From an uncultured Vicinamibacterales bacterium (lineage in GTDB: Bacteria > Acidobacteriota > Vicinamibacteria > Vicinamibacterales > UBA8438): a DNA stretch of 64,000 nucleotides. Made by a program: the position numbers and the translations under genes. The notes under the pieces are model-generated. The model saw nothing but the letters and a program-made list of their open reading frames with translations. It was not told where the DNA came from and made no database searches. Positions 56,143-64,000 of this stretch are shown piece by piece. Location of the stretch: NCBI GenBank assembly GCA_958295905.1, contig OY282382.1:2318001-2382000 (forward strand), given 5' to 3'. Every line of letters starts with the position of its first letter. Position 1 is the first letter of the stretch.

Positions 56143-56342
56143 ACGCGGCCGGCGGGGGGTTCACGAAGGGCGGAGTCGATCCCGTCGCCGGCGCGGTTTC
56201 GCGGAGGTCGATCCGGTGGTCGGCGCAGAGCCGGAACCTGCGGGGATGAATCAGCCGCGGGCCGGAATGGACCGGCGTCGATTCGGGTCGGCAAACTCGC
56301 CGCCGAGCTGCGTCCGTCCGACCGCGGTGCGATACTCGTGGT

Positions 56343-57899
56343 ATGCGCTTCTTCAACACGGCGGGCCCCATCAGCGCCGAAGACCACTACCACGTGCCGC
56401 CGCTGTCGCGGCTCGACCTGGACGATCTGCGGCTGCTGATCCGGCAGAAGAAGCACTTCGTTCTGCACGCGCCGCGGCAGACGGGCAAAACCTCGACGCT
56501 GTTGGCGCTGCGGGACGCGTTGAACGGCGGCGGCGGTTACCGGCGCGTGTACGTGAACGTCGAGGGCGCCCAGGCCGCGCGCGAGGACGTGGAACAGGCG
56601 ATGCGCGCCCTGTTGAGCGAGCTGGCCTCCTGGGCGCGGGCGACGCTGCGCGACGAGTTCCTCGGCGCGATCTGGCCCGACGTTCTGGCGCAGGCCGGTC
56701 CGCACGGCGCGCTGCGCGAGGTCCTGGGCCGGTGGGCCGAGGCGGACGAGAAGCCGCTGGTGCTGCTGGTCGACAAGATCGACGCGCTGGTGGGCGACGC
56801 GCTGCTGTCGGTGCTGCGCCAACTGCGGGCCGGCTACGTCCGGCGTCCGGCGGGCTTTCCGCAATGCGTGGTCCTGTGCGGCGTGCGCGACGTGCGCGAC
56901 TACCGGGTCCGGTCGAGCCGTGAACAGGCGATCGTCGCCGCCGGCAGCGCCTTCAACGTCAAGGCCGAATCGTTGCTTCTCGGCGACTTCACGCGGAAAG
57001 AGGTGCTGTCGCTGCTCGGGCAGCACACCCAGGCGACCGGGCAGGCGTTCACCGAGGGCGCGCGCGACGGGATCTGGGCGCTGACCTGCGGACAGCCGTG
57101 GCTGGTGAACGCCCTGGCCTACGAGACCTGCTTCCGGAACAAGGCCGGGCGGGACCGTACGCGGCCGGTCACGGCCGACGCCGTCGGCGCGGCGCGCGAA
57201 CAGCTCATCGCCCGGCGCGAGATCCATCTCGACCAGCTCGCCGACAAGCTCCGGGAAGAGCGCGTCCGGCGGGTCGTCGAGCCTCTGCTGACCGGCGCGT
57301 CGGTCACCGGGACGATTCCCGTCGATGACCTGGAGTACGTGCGCGACCTCGGCCTCCTCCGCCGGGACGGTCCCGTCGCCATCGCCAATCCGAACTACCG
57401 CGAGGTCGTCCCCCGCGATCTCACCTACACGACCCAGGAGATGACGGTGACCCACGACCCCGCCTGGTACGTCGGTCCCGACGGCCGGCTGCAGACGACG
57501 AAGCTGCTGGCGGCGTTCCAGACGTTCTTTCGCGAGCACTCGGAACACTGGGTCGAGCGGTTCCAGTACAAGGAAGCCGGCCCGCAGTTGCTGCTGCAGG
57601 CGTTCCTGCAGCGCATCGTCAACAGCGGCGGCCGCATCGAACGCGAGTACGGCCTGGGCCGGATGCGCACCGACCTGTTGATCGTCTGGCCGGTGCGCGG
57701 CGGGGGTCAGGTGCGGGCTGACGCGCCGGCTATCCAGAAGGCGGTCATCGAATGCAAGGTGCTCTACGGCAGCCTGGAGCGCACCGTGGACCAGGGCCTC
57801 GAGCAGATCCGCGCGTACCGGGACCGCTGCGCCGCCCGCGAGGGCCACTTGGTCGTCTTCGACCGCACGCCCGGCGCGTCGTGGGACGACAAGGTGTAG
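56343..57899 (+). CDS. AAA ATPase with C-terminal PD-(D/E)XK-like nuclease domain
   Basis: 518 residues. [20 protein letters not shown] leads to Walker [12 protein letters not shown] (43-50) of the archaeal-ATPase / AAA-14 group. The expected Walker B is LLVDKIDAL (144-147), where the normally invariant catalytic Glu of the DE-x-D type is Lys145. A winged-helix region (about 290-360) follows. The end resembles the PD-(D/E)XK fold: [10 protein letters not shown], then AVIECKVLY with an E-C-K pair, then [12 protein letters not shown]. Such proteins are common orphan defence or mobile-element genes, and no partner gene is adjacent. The Lys substitution suggests loss of ATP hydrolysis. Confidence 0.82.
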   Translation: MRFFNTAGPISAEDHYHVPPLSRLDLDDLRLLIRQKKHFVLHAPRQTGKTSTLLALRDALNGGGGYRRVYVNVEGAQAAREDVEQAMRALLSELASWARATLRDEFLGAIWPDVLAQAGPHGALREVLGRWAEADEKPLVLLVDKIDALVGDALLSVLRQLRAGYVRRPAGFPQCVVLCGVRDVRDYRVRSSREQAIVAAGSAFNVKAESLLLGDFTRKEVLSLLGQHTQATGQAFTEGARDGIWALTCGQPWLVNALAYETCFRNKAGRDRTRPVTADAVGAAREQLIARREIHLDQLADKLREERVRRVVEPLLTGASVTGTIPVDDLEYVRDLGLLRRDGPVAIANPNYREVVPRDLTYTTQEMTVTHDPAWYVGPDGRLQTTKLLAAFQTFFREHSEHWVERFQYKEAGPQLLLQAFLQRIVNSGGRIEREYGLGRMRTDLLIVWPVRGGGQVRADAPAIQKAVIECKVLYGSLERTVDQGLEQIRAYRDRCAAREGHLVVFDRTPGASWDDKV

Positions 57900-58047
57900 C
57901 GCATAGCCGGCGGCGTGCCGGTGACGGTGTGGGGCACGTGAACAAGGTGAACCGCCGCTGACGCCGGTGCCGCCCCTTCCCCTGGGCGGGTTCCCGTGCT
58001 CTTTGTAGCTCCCGTCTCCGACCACGGGGGGACCACGGGCTGTCGAC

Positions 58048-58833
58048 CTACCCGCGTCCGCGATCGGGGGGGTACGGCGCAGTCTCTTCATGGACGCGCA
58101 CGCTTGCGCGCCGGCGGCGGCGCACGATACCGGCGATCGCCGCGGTGCGCTCGTCGCGGGTCAGGCTGAGCCGCATGCCGGATACCGCTTCGCGCACGTC
58201 ACCGGGGGTGAGGCCGCCGACGACGTTCGACGCCGTGAGCCGCCGCGGCCTGGCGCCGGGACGCAGGGCGAGGAATTCCGCCTCCGGGATCTCGTCGCCG
58301 GGGCGATGGCGGAGCCGCCACAGCTCTCGCGCGCCCAGGTCGCCGTAGCGCTCTATCTTTTGCTCGTCGGCGTTCGTCATCTCGACCTCTACGACCAGGT
58401 CGGGCGCGGTCTTCTCGAAAAACGCGTCGGCCGCCTCCCTGCCCTCGGCAAGGGCCGCGCGATAGGCCCGTGCGTTCTTGCCCACGTAGAACGCGCAGTC
58501 GGGCTCCATGCCGGTCCCGGAGGGAGCGCCCGGTTCGCGAAGGCGGGCGGTGCGCAGCCCCTTGACCGCGCCGCTGAGGGTGCTGGCGGCGAGGTCCACC
58601 ATGTCGTCGAGAATCGCCGCCAGTTCGTCGTGGAGACGCGACGGCGCCATCAGGGTGATGAGCCCGCCGGCCGGGTCGAGGCAGACTCGCCGGAACGAGC
58701 GGTTCCAGTCGATGGCTGCGAGCGCCGCGATCGTCGCGGCGTCCGCGCGCAGGACGTGGAGCGTGGATCCGAGCGGCCCCGTGCGCATCGTGGCCTCTCG
58801 ACGGTCTACGACGACGGCCTCGCATTCTGCCAT
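58048..58833 (-). CDS. Uma2-family (DUF820) PD-(D/E)XK nuclease-like protein
   Basis: 261 residues with the family features: MAPSRLHDELAAILDDMV, the motif EPDCAFYV (first Asp) and APDLVVEVEMTN (Asp and Glu), plus IERYGDLGARELWRLR. Uma2 proteins have a restriction-endonuclease fold and unknown physiological targets, and are frequent in cyanobacteria and other phyla. The ATG at 58833 (MAECEAVVV) was chosen; ATG 58788 has a slightly better GAGAGG site, and starting there would shorten the protein by 15 residues. It is convergent with the AAA ATPase gene. Confidence 0.82.
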   Translation of the reverse strand: MAECEAVVVDRREATMRTGPLGSTLHVLRADAATIAALAAIDWNRSFRRVCLDPAGGLITLMAPSRLHDELAAILDDMVDLAASTLSGAVKGLRTARLREPGAPSGTGMEPDCAFYVGKNARAYRAALAEGREAADAFFEKTAPDLVVEVEMTNADEQKIERYGDLGARELWRLRHRPGDEIPEAEFLALRPGARPRRLTASNVVGGLTPGDVREAVSGMRLSLTRDERTAAIAGIVRRRRRASVRVHEETAPYPPDRGRG

Positions 58834-59039
58834 GGGTCCACGATAGCACGTGGCGTCGGACGCAGCCGAGCGAGCACCGTTGCGTGCCGCGATGAACCCG
58901 CGTTCAAAGGACATGCGACGCGGGACACTACGGAACCTTGACTACGACTACGCCTTCGGTCGGGTCCCAGGTCACGAATCGGTCGTCGGCGTCGGCGTCG
59001 GTGTTGGTGATGGTAAGCGCTTCGTCCGTTCCGCGTGCT

Positions 59040-59816
59040 TTACGGCCGGCTCTCGGCTTCAGCTTCCGGCTGGAGGCTCACGTCGGGCAGGTACCGCACG
59101 AGCCATTGCTCGCTGCGGAGCACGACGCCCGACAGCTTCGCCATCACCTCCAGCGCCGCCGGGGCGCCGAGGGCGCGGGCCAGCGGCGACCCTTGGTCGA
59201 GGGCCGCGAAGTTGTCGAGGTGGAAGATGTGGACGTACCCGCCCCCGCCCCCGAACGTGAGGGCGCCGGTGGTGTGGCGCATCTCCGCCTCGTCGAAGTG
59301 GGGGAGGACGTCTTCGGCCATCACCCGCAGATACTCCTGCTCCCGGCCGGGCGCGATGGAGACGATCTGCACGATCATCAGGGCCGGCGTTTCGCCCTCG
59401 GGGAGCGGATTGTCGAGGGTCGGCGTGGTCCGGACCGCGTAGGTGACGCGGCTCGTGATGACGTTGCGGATGCGGCTGACGACGGCGGAGCGGGCGGGGT
59501 CGGCGTCGCCGGCCCGGTCGAGCCGGGCGAAGTTGGCGAGCGGGGCGGTGATGACGAACCGGTAGGTGTCGCCGAAGACCGCGGTCCGGCCCACGCTACG
59601 CCACGGCACGCCGGCCTCCTTGTCGAGGGCCGAGATCTCGCGCTGCGCGGCGAGGAACTCGTCGACGCGGGCCGGGGCGACCTGCACGATGGTCATCTCG
59701 ATCCAAGGCGGCGGGTCCTGCGCCCGGGCCGTCGATGCGGCGGCCGCCGGCAGGAGGAGGACAAGCATCGACCACGCCAAGCCCGCGCGGCCTGAAACAT
59801 CAACTCTGTCGGACAT
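59040..59816 (-). CDS. small exported protein with repeated ferredoxin-like (NIPSNAP/ABM-style) folds, unknown function
   Basis: 258 residues. Signal peptide to about residue 33 (AAAASTARAQD). The mature part shows two similar halves, each with a strand such as EMTIVQVAPARVDEFLAAQREI and ALMIVQIVSIAPGREQEYLRVM. This fits a dimeric alpha-beta barrel arrangement within one chain, but I cannot name a family with certainty. It is the last gene of the minus-strand operon, 118 bases after the ankyrin protein gene. Confidence 0.7.
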   Translation of the reverse strand: MSDRVDVSGRAGLAWSMLVLLLPAAAASTARAQDPPPWIEMTIVQVAPARVDEFLAAQREISALDKEAGVPWRSVGRTAVFGDTYRFVITAPLANFARLDRAGDADPARSAVVSRIRNVITSRVTYAVRTTPTLDNPLPEGETPALMIVQIVSIAPGREQEYLRVMAEDVLPHFDEAEMRHTTGALTFGGGGGYVHIFHLDNFAALDQGSPLARALGAPAALEVMAKLSGVVLRSEQWLVRYLPDVSLQPEAEAESRP

Positions 59817-59934
59817 GGGGAGTCTCTTTTGAATCGCGGCGGTGGCGTCGGAGGTAAATGGCAGGGCAGGGGCAGAGCAAGGGACGCGATCGCCGGGGCA
59901 ACGGATCGCACGGGGTGATGCCGGCAGCCGCGAA

Positions 59935-61809
59935 TCAGCAGGTCACGCAGTTGTGGTTGTTCTTCGAGCCGAGGCGCTCGAGCAGGGCCACCGTCCGGGG
60001 GATCGGCGACACCCGCTGCACCGGGCCGTTGGCCATGTCGGCGGTGGTCTGCCCGCGCCGGCTCACCGCGGTGACGTCGCCGCCCCGCTCGACGAGGTAG
60101 AGGATGAGCTCGTCGTCCCCGCGGGCGGCGGCGTGGTGGATGGCGTTGTAGCCGTTGTGGTCCCGCTGGTTGACGTCGGCGCCGAGCTCGACGAGGTAGC
60201 GGACGGTGTCCAGCCAGGCGTCGGGCGCGTGGCGGTGGGCGTTGCCCGCGAACCCCTCGCCGTAGCCCACCCCCGACGCGGCGTGAATCGGGTACACCCC
60301 CGGATCGCCCTCCTTGTAGGGAGGCAGGCCCGACGGGTCCGGACCCATCGTCGTCAGATCCGTCGCCACCCACAGGCCGGGCGCCGCCGGCAGCACCGCC
60401 GGCACGTCCTGCTCTTCGCCGTTCTCCGCGGTGGTGCCTCCGCGCGCGCGCCGAAACGGCGGGGCGAGGGTGGGGACGCGGGGGTCCGCGCCGTGCTCGA
60501 CGAGCAGGCGCATGGCCGGCAGATCGGTGGCGTAGGCGGCGCGCCAGAACGCGGTCGAGCCCGCGGTGTCCACGAGGCCGCAGTTCCGGTTGCCGCAGCC
60601 GCTGTAGACCATGTACCAGGGATGCCGGGTCAGCCGCGCGTTCGGGTCGGCGCCGGCCTCGAGCAGCGCCGCCATCACGTCGAGATAGGTCGCCTGCTGC
60701 AGGCGGTGCTGCTGCGGCTGCGGGAACCGGGTCCTCGGCTGCCACTCGGCGTTCACGGTCGCCCACAGGGGCGTCACCCCGTTGAGGCCGGACGCGAGGT
60801 TCGGGTCGGCCCCGCGGTCGACGAGCATCAGGGCGAGGTCGAACTGCGCGTTGATCGCCGCCATCAGGAGCGGGCTCGTGGCGTCGCCGTCTCCGACCTG
60901 GTTCACGTCGGCGCCCCCGTCGAGCAGCGCCAGCGCCGCCCCGACGTGTCCCTGCCGCACCGCATGGAGCAGCGCCGTCAGCCCGCCCTTGGTCTCGATG
61001 GACGGCGGCCTCGCATTGCCGTTCTCCTCCGCCGCCGGCGCCTCGCCCGACAGGTAACGGTTGCGTCCGGCGAGCACCGCGGCCTGGACCTGGCTCGGCG
61101 TCGGCTGCGCGTCTCCCGCCCCAAGCGCGGCCATCACCGCGCGTTGCCGCCGCCGCGCCTCACCGGCGAGCCGGCCGTCCGCGACGAGATCGACGGTCGT
61201 CGAGGTGACGGCGGGGTCGGCGCCGCGCTCGAGAAGGACGCGGATGGCCTCGACGCGGTTCCGCGCCGCCGCGAAGATCAGCGGCGTCTGTCCCCAGGCC
61301 CGCTCCCGCGCGTCGGCGTCGGCGCCGTGGTCGAGCAGGGCGGCCACCGCGGCCGGGCTGCCGGCGGCGGCCGCGAGATGCAGCGGGGTGACCCCGGTGG
61401 TGCGGGCGGCGGCCGACACGTCGGCGCCCGCCTCGACGAGCCGTTCGATGACCGCGGCGTGCCCCCCCGTGCCCGCCACGTGCAGCGGGGTGTAGTGCCC
61501 GATGCGGGTCACCGCGTTCACGGCGGCGCCGGCGTTCACCAGGGCCTCGACGATCTCCGCGTCGCCCCGTTCCGCCGCCCAGTGCAGGGCCGACATGCCG
61601 TCTCCGTGCGCGGCGTTCGCGTCCGCGCCCCGCTGGAGCAGCGTGCGCACCGTCTCCAGGTCTCCGCGCCGGGCGGCGTCGGCGACCGGCGCGGCGGCCG
61701 GCGCCGCCGCGGGTCCGGCGCCCCCGGTCAGCCCCCCGGCCGCGGCGGCGAGCAGCAGCGCGCCGGCGACCGCAGTTCGGAAACGGCGCGTGGTGCGTGG
61801 CAGGTTCAC
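59935..61809 (-). CDS. exported ankyrin-repeat protein
   Basis: 624 residues from a GTG at 61809 with GGGAGGG upstream. After a signal peptide or anchor (about 1-30), about ten ankyrin repeats cover the protein: near 45-180 (for example HGDGMSALHWAAERGDAEIVEALVNAG-type units) and 255-600, split by a loop region with VTSTTVDLVADGRLAG. Ankyrin repeats form protein-binding surfaces. Here it starts four bases after the DUF1552 stop, so it is co-transcribed with the DUF1588/1585 and DUF1552 genes, as is common in Acidobacteriota. The last residues (NNHNCVTC) end in a cysteine pair. Confidence 0.88.
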   Translation of the reverse strand: MNLPRTTRRFRTAVAGALLLAAAAGGLTGGAGPAAAPAAAPVADAARRGDLETVRTLLQRGADANAAHGDGMSALHWAAERGDAEIVEALVNAGAAVNAVTRIGHYTPLHVAGTGGHAAVIERLVEAGADVSAAARTTGVTPLHLAAAAGSPAAVAALLDHGADADARERAWGQTPLIFAAARNRVEAIRVLLERGADPAVTSTTVDLVADGRLAGEARRRQRAVMAALGAGDAQPTPSQVQAAVLAGRNRYLSGEAPAAEENGNARPPSIETKGGLTALLHAVRQGHVGAALALLDGGADVNQVGDGDATSPLLMAAINAQFDLALMLVDRGADPNLASGLNGVTPLWATVNAEWQPRTRFPQPQQHRLQQATYLDVMAALLEAGADPNARLTRHPWYMVYSGCGNRNCGLVDTAGSTAFWRAAYATDLPAMRLLVEHGADPRVPTLAPPFRRARGGTTAENGEEQDVPAVLPAAPGLWVATDLTTMGPDPSGLPPYKEGDPGVYPIHAASGVGYGEGFAGNAHRHAPDAWLDTVRYLVELGADVNQRDHNGYNAIHHAAARGDDELILYLVERGGDVTAVSRRGQTTADMANGPVQRVSPIPRTVALLERLGSKNNHNCVTC

Positions 61810-61813
61810 TTGG

Positions 61814-63241
61814 CTACCCTCCCGCCTCGGTGGTGTCCGGCGCCGCCGGCCCGGACAGCGGGAACGTTCCGGTGCTGTCGCCGAAGTGGTCCATCTCGAG
61901 GCCCAGCGACTGCATGAGCGTCAGCATGGCGTTCGCCATCGGGGTGCCGTCGGCCGCCCGCAGGTGCAGGTTGCCCCGGAGACGGCCGTTGGCCCCGCCG
62001 AGCAGCACCAGCGGGCACCGCCGGTGGTTGTGGATGTTGGCGTCGGCCATCGGCGAGCCCCAGATGATCGCGGTCTTGTCGAGCAGCGACGCGTCTCCTT
62101 CCGTCGCCTGCTGCAGCCGATCGAGGAAGTATGGGAGCTGCCCGACGCGGTACTGGCAGATCGTGTTGAAGTCCATGATCCGCGCTTCGTTGTTCCCGTG
62201 GTGGGAAGCGGGGTGGAACGGCCGGTTGCTGCCGCTCTCGGGGAACACCCGGTTCTGGGCGTCGCGTCCCGTCTTGAACGAGATCACCCGGGTCATGTCG
62301 GTCTCCATCGCCAGCACCTGGAGATCGAAGAGAAGCTGCATGTGCTCGGAGAACGAGTCCGGCACCCCCGGCGGGGCGTCGGGCAGCTCCCGCGGCTCGG
62401 CCGTCCCGTCGTTGCGGCCCTCCACCATCTGGATGCGGCGCTCGACCTCGCGGACGTCGTCGAGATAGCGATCGATCCGGCGCCGGTCGGCGGCGCCGAG
62501 CTCGTTGCGCACCTCGGCCACGTCGTTCAGGATCCAATCGAGGATGCTGCGCCGCGTCGCCCGGCGCGCCGCCCGCTCCTCGGGGGTGCCGCCGGTCCCG
62601 AACAGCATCTCGAAGGCGACGCGCGGGTCGCGAATCATCGGGAGCGGCTCGCTCGGCGACGACCAACTGATGGAGTCGGTGTACGCGCACGAGTAGTTGT
62701 AGGTGCACCCGCCCGCCTGGTCGAGGTTCTCGATGCAGAACTGCATGGACGGCATCGGCGTCGCCTGGCCGAACCGCTGCGCGTAGAGCTGATCGAGCGA
62801 CGTGCCGACGAAGAGGTCCGAACCCTGGGTCTGCTTGGGGTGGGACTGGGTCAGGAACACGGCGGACGACCGGAAGTGGTCGCCGCCGATTTCGGGCGGG
62901 CTGAACGCTTCGGCCATCCGCACGTCGGTGTTGCTGACGATGGTCATGTGGTCCCGGAACGGTTCGAGCGGCTTGAGGGCGTTGTCGGGCGGCAACTCGA
63001 AGTCGGACCCCACCGCCGCCGGCGCGAACAGATGCCGGGTCGCGCCCCACTCGTTGCAGCCGGGCAGCCCGTGCACCTCCTCGATGCACACGAGGCGGGT
63101 GACGTCAGAAGCCGCCGCGGCGGCGGTCCGCCCGAACCGCCCCGCCGGAACCATCGCGTCGAGGAACGGCAGCGCCACCGTGGCTCCCATGCCGCGCAGG
63201 AACGTCCGCCGGGGGAGTTGCTTGCCGGTAATGAACGCCAT
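61814..63241 (-). CDS. DUF1552 protein with twin-arginine signal
   Basis: 475 residues. GAGGAG lies 6 bases before the ATG at 63241. QLPRRTFLRGMGATVALPFLDAM is a Tat signal. The body has the family pattern SSAVFLTQSHPKQTQG, TSLDQLYAQRFG, SISWSSPSEPLPMIRDPRVAFEMLFG and IMDFNTICQY. DUF1552 proteins pair with DUF1592/DUF1588/DUF1585 proteins, exactly as here, but their activity is undefined. The intergenic space to the upstream gene is 35 bases. Confidence 0.9.
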   Translation of the reverse strand: MAFITGKQLPRRTFLRGMGATVALPFLDAMVPAGRFGRTAAAAASDVTRLVCIEEVHGLPGCNEWGATRHLFAPAAVGSDFELPPDNALKPLEPFRDHMTIVSNTDVRMAEAFSPPEIGGDHFRSSAVFLTQSHPKQTQGSDLFVGTSLDQLYAQRFGQATPMPSMQFCIENLDQAGGCTYNYSCAYTDSISWSSPSEPLPMIRDPRVAFEMLFGTGGTPEERAARRATRRSILDWILNDVAEVRNELGAADRRRIDRYLDDVREVERRIQMVEGRNDGTAEPRELPDAPPGVPDSFSEHMQLLFDLQVLAMETDMTRVISFKTGRDAQNRVFPESGSNRPFHPASHHGNNEARIMDFNTICQYRVGQLPYFLDRLQQATEGDASLLDKTAIIWGSPMADANIHNHRRCPLVLLGGANGRLRGNLHLRAADGTPMANAMLTLMQSLGLEMDHFGDSTGTFPLSGPAAPDTTEAGG

Positions 63242-63276
63242 CGAGATCTCCTCTGATCGGCCGGGGGCCGGGGGGC

Positions 63277-64000
63277 CTATTGTCCCCGCTTTCGTTGAAA
63301 CGCGTCGCTGCCGACCACCCCGAGGACGAACGACGCCATCCGGTAGCCGTTCGCCTCGGCCGCGCGCGTGACGGCGCGGACCGTCGGCTGATCGAAGTGC
63401 TCGACCCGCCGGCCGATCGCGAACGCCAGCAGGTTCTCGGTGAAGGTGCGGACGAGCGGAATCGGCCGCGCGAGCAGGGCGTCGACGAGCTCGCGCGGCG
63501 TCGACACCGGGGTCCCGTCGTAGTAGTCGCCGCGGGTGTCGAGGGGGACGCCGTGCTCGCGCAGGCGCCACTTCGCGGTCACGTCGAAGTTGTCGAGGGC
63601 CAGCCCGATCGGATCGATCAGCCGGTGGCACGAGCTGCACGCGGGGTTCGCCCGGTGCAGCTCCATCCGCTCGCGGGTCGTCAGGCGCCGGCCGTCCCGG
63701 GTCTCGTCGGTGTCCTCGAGGGCCGGAATGTCGGGCGGGGGCGGCGGGGGCGGGGTGCCGAGCAGCACCTCCATGACCCACTTGCCGCGCAGCACCGGCG
63801 ACGTGCGGTTCGCGAGGGACGTCAGCACCAGGATGCTGCCGTGTCCGAGCACCCCGCGGCGGGTGTCGTCGGGATAGGCCACCCGGCGGAAGTGGCGGCC
63901 CGCCACCCCCGGCATGCCGTAGTGGCGGGCGAGCCGCTCGTCGACGAACGTGTAGTCGGCCCGATAGAGGTCGAGCAGGCTGCGGTTCTCCTGCACGAGG
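63277..64000 (-). CDS. DUF1592/DUF1588/DUF1585 cytochrome-like protein, 3' part only
   Basis: About 240 residues of the C-terminal part are inside the window, and the gene runs off the right edge. DUF1588 is seen as LLDLYRADYTFVDERLARHYG and RRGVLGHGSILVLTSLANRTSPVLRG. DUF1585 then carries the heme-like motif CSSCH in NPACSSCHRLIDPIGLALD. The usual preceding DUF1587/DUF1592/PSD parts must lie outside. It is the first gene in the visible operon and the partner of the DUF1552 gene. Confidence 0.88.
   Translation of the reverse strand, partial: LVQENRSLLDLYRADYTFVDERLARHYGMPGVAGRHFRRVAYPDDTRRGVLGHGSILVLTSLANRTSPVLRGKWVMEVLLGTPPPPPPPDIPALEDTDETRDGRRLTTRERMELHRANPACSSCHRLIDPIGLALDNFDVTAKWRLREHGVPLDTRGDYYDGTPVSTPRELVDALLARPIPLVRTFTENLLAFAIGRRVEHFDQPTVRAVTRAAEANGYRMASFVLGVVGSDAFQRKRGQ

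Overview
The window is about 64 kb of GC-rich bacterial DNA. Its gene content fits Acidobacteriota of the Vicinamibacteria type. The clues are Oar-like TonB receptors with an N-terminal carboxypeptidase-regulatory domain, paired PSD1/DUF1549/DUF1553 and DUF1501 genes, a DUF1592-type and DUF1552 pair, DUF5916 outer-membrane proteins, ThuA/DUF1080 proteins and PQQ dehydrogenases. No rRNA, tRNA or ribosomal-protein marker is present, so the taxonomy is an inference from gene families.

Layout. (1) 0.3-11.6 kb is a carbohydrate and envelope region: a ThuA-DUF1080 protein, xylulokinase and xylose isomerase (xylBA), a TonB receptor broken by an in-frame TAG, a serine beta-lactamase-family hydrolase and a Tat-exported metallo-beta-lactamase-fold protein. 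(2) 12.0-31.2 kb is a minus-strand defence island built around DISARM. In transcription order it holds drmD (SNF2-type helicase), a drmMI-type adenine methylase gene, a C5-cytosine methylase, a UvrD-like helicase with a C-terminal Cas4/AddB-like nuclease domain, a Vsr mismatch endonuclease, a HEPN-like gene, a ParA-like ATPase, the stump of a P-loop ATPase, drmA and drmB. No drmC phospholipase gene is seen. Several junctions are 4-base start/stop overlaps, so most of it looks like one operon. The adenine methylase gene is split by a 113-bp palindromic-ended miniature element and also carries a frameshift, so the island is probably damaged.

(3) 31.7-36.4 kb is a patchwork. It has a HigB-like toxin with an HTH-metallopeptidase antitoxin, a PuuD-like membrane protein and a PIN-domain toxin. 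Scattered between them are decayed pieces of a second drmD-drmMI copy. (4) 36.4-44.3 kb is an unusual membrane gene cluster (here A-D): a 4-TM coiled-coil protein, a single-TM protein with a possible vWA-like fold, a 4-TM MotA/TolQ-like protein with a long helical tail, and a single-TM partner with a long helical region. It resembles a stator-type ion channel pair with accessory proteins. Gene C is interrupted by a 2.4-kb IS4-family element with 16-bp terminal inverted repeats and an 8-bp target duplication. Its transposase carries a DUF4338 (DruA-like) domain. This cluster is the best candidate here for an undescribed system.

(5) 44.6-54.9 kb holds a PQQ dehydrogenase, a DUF5916 barrel protein with a TolB/FlgO-like N-terminal domain, and a PSD1-DUF1549-DUF1553 gene followed by DUF1501. 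(6) 55.2-58.8 kb is a second small accessory group: a single-chain nucleotidyltransferase-HEPN protein, an AAA ATPase with a PD-(D/E)XK-like tail, and a Uma2-family nuclease. (7) 59.0-64.0 kb is a minus-strand operon: a DUF1588/DUF1585 gene cut by the window edge, DUF1552, an ankyrin-repeat protein and a small secreted protein.

A recurring feature is tandem duplication, with periods of about 67-118 bp, of gene ends and intergenic DNA: the 5' ends of xylA and drmD, and the 3' ends of the DUF5916, nucleotidyltransferase-HEPN and membrane-cluster D genes. Together with hairpin-bearing dispersed repeats, this explains most of the non-coding space. Several single-base lesions (TonB receptor, adenine methylase, HEPN-like gene) could be real decay or sequencing error.
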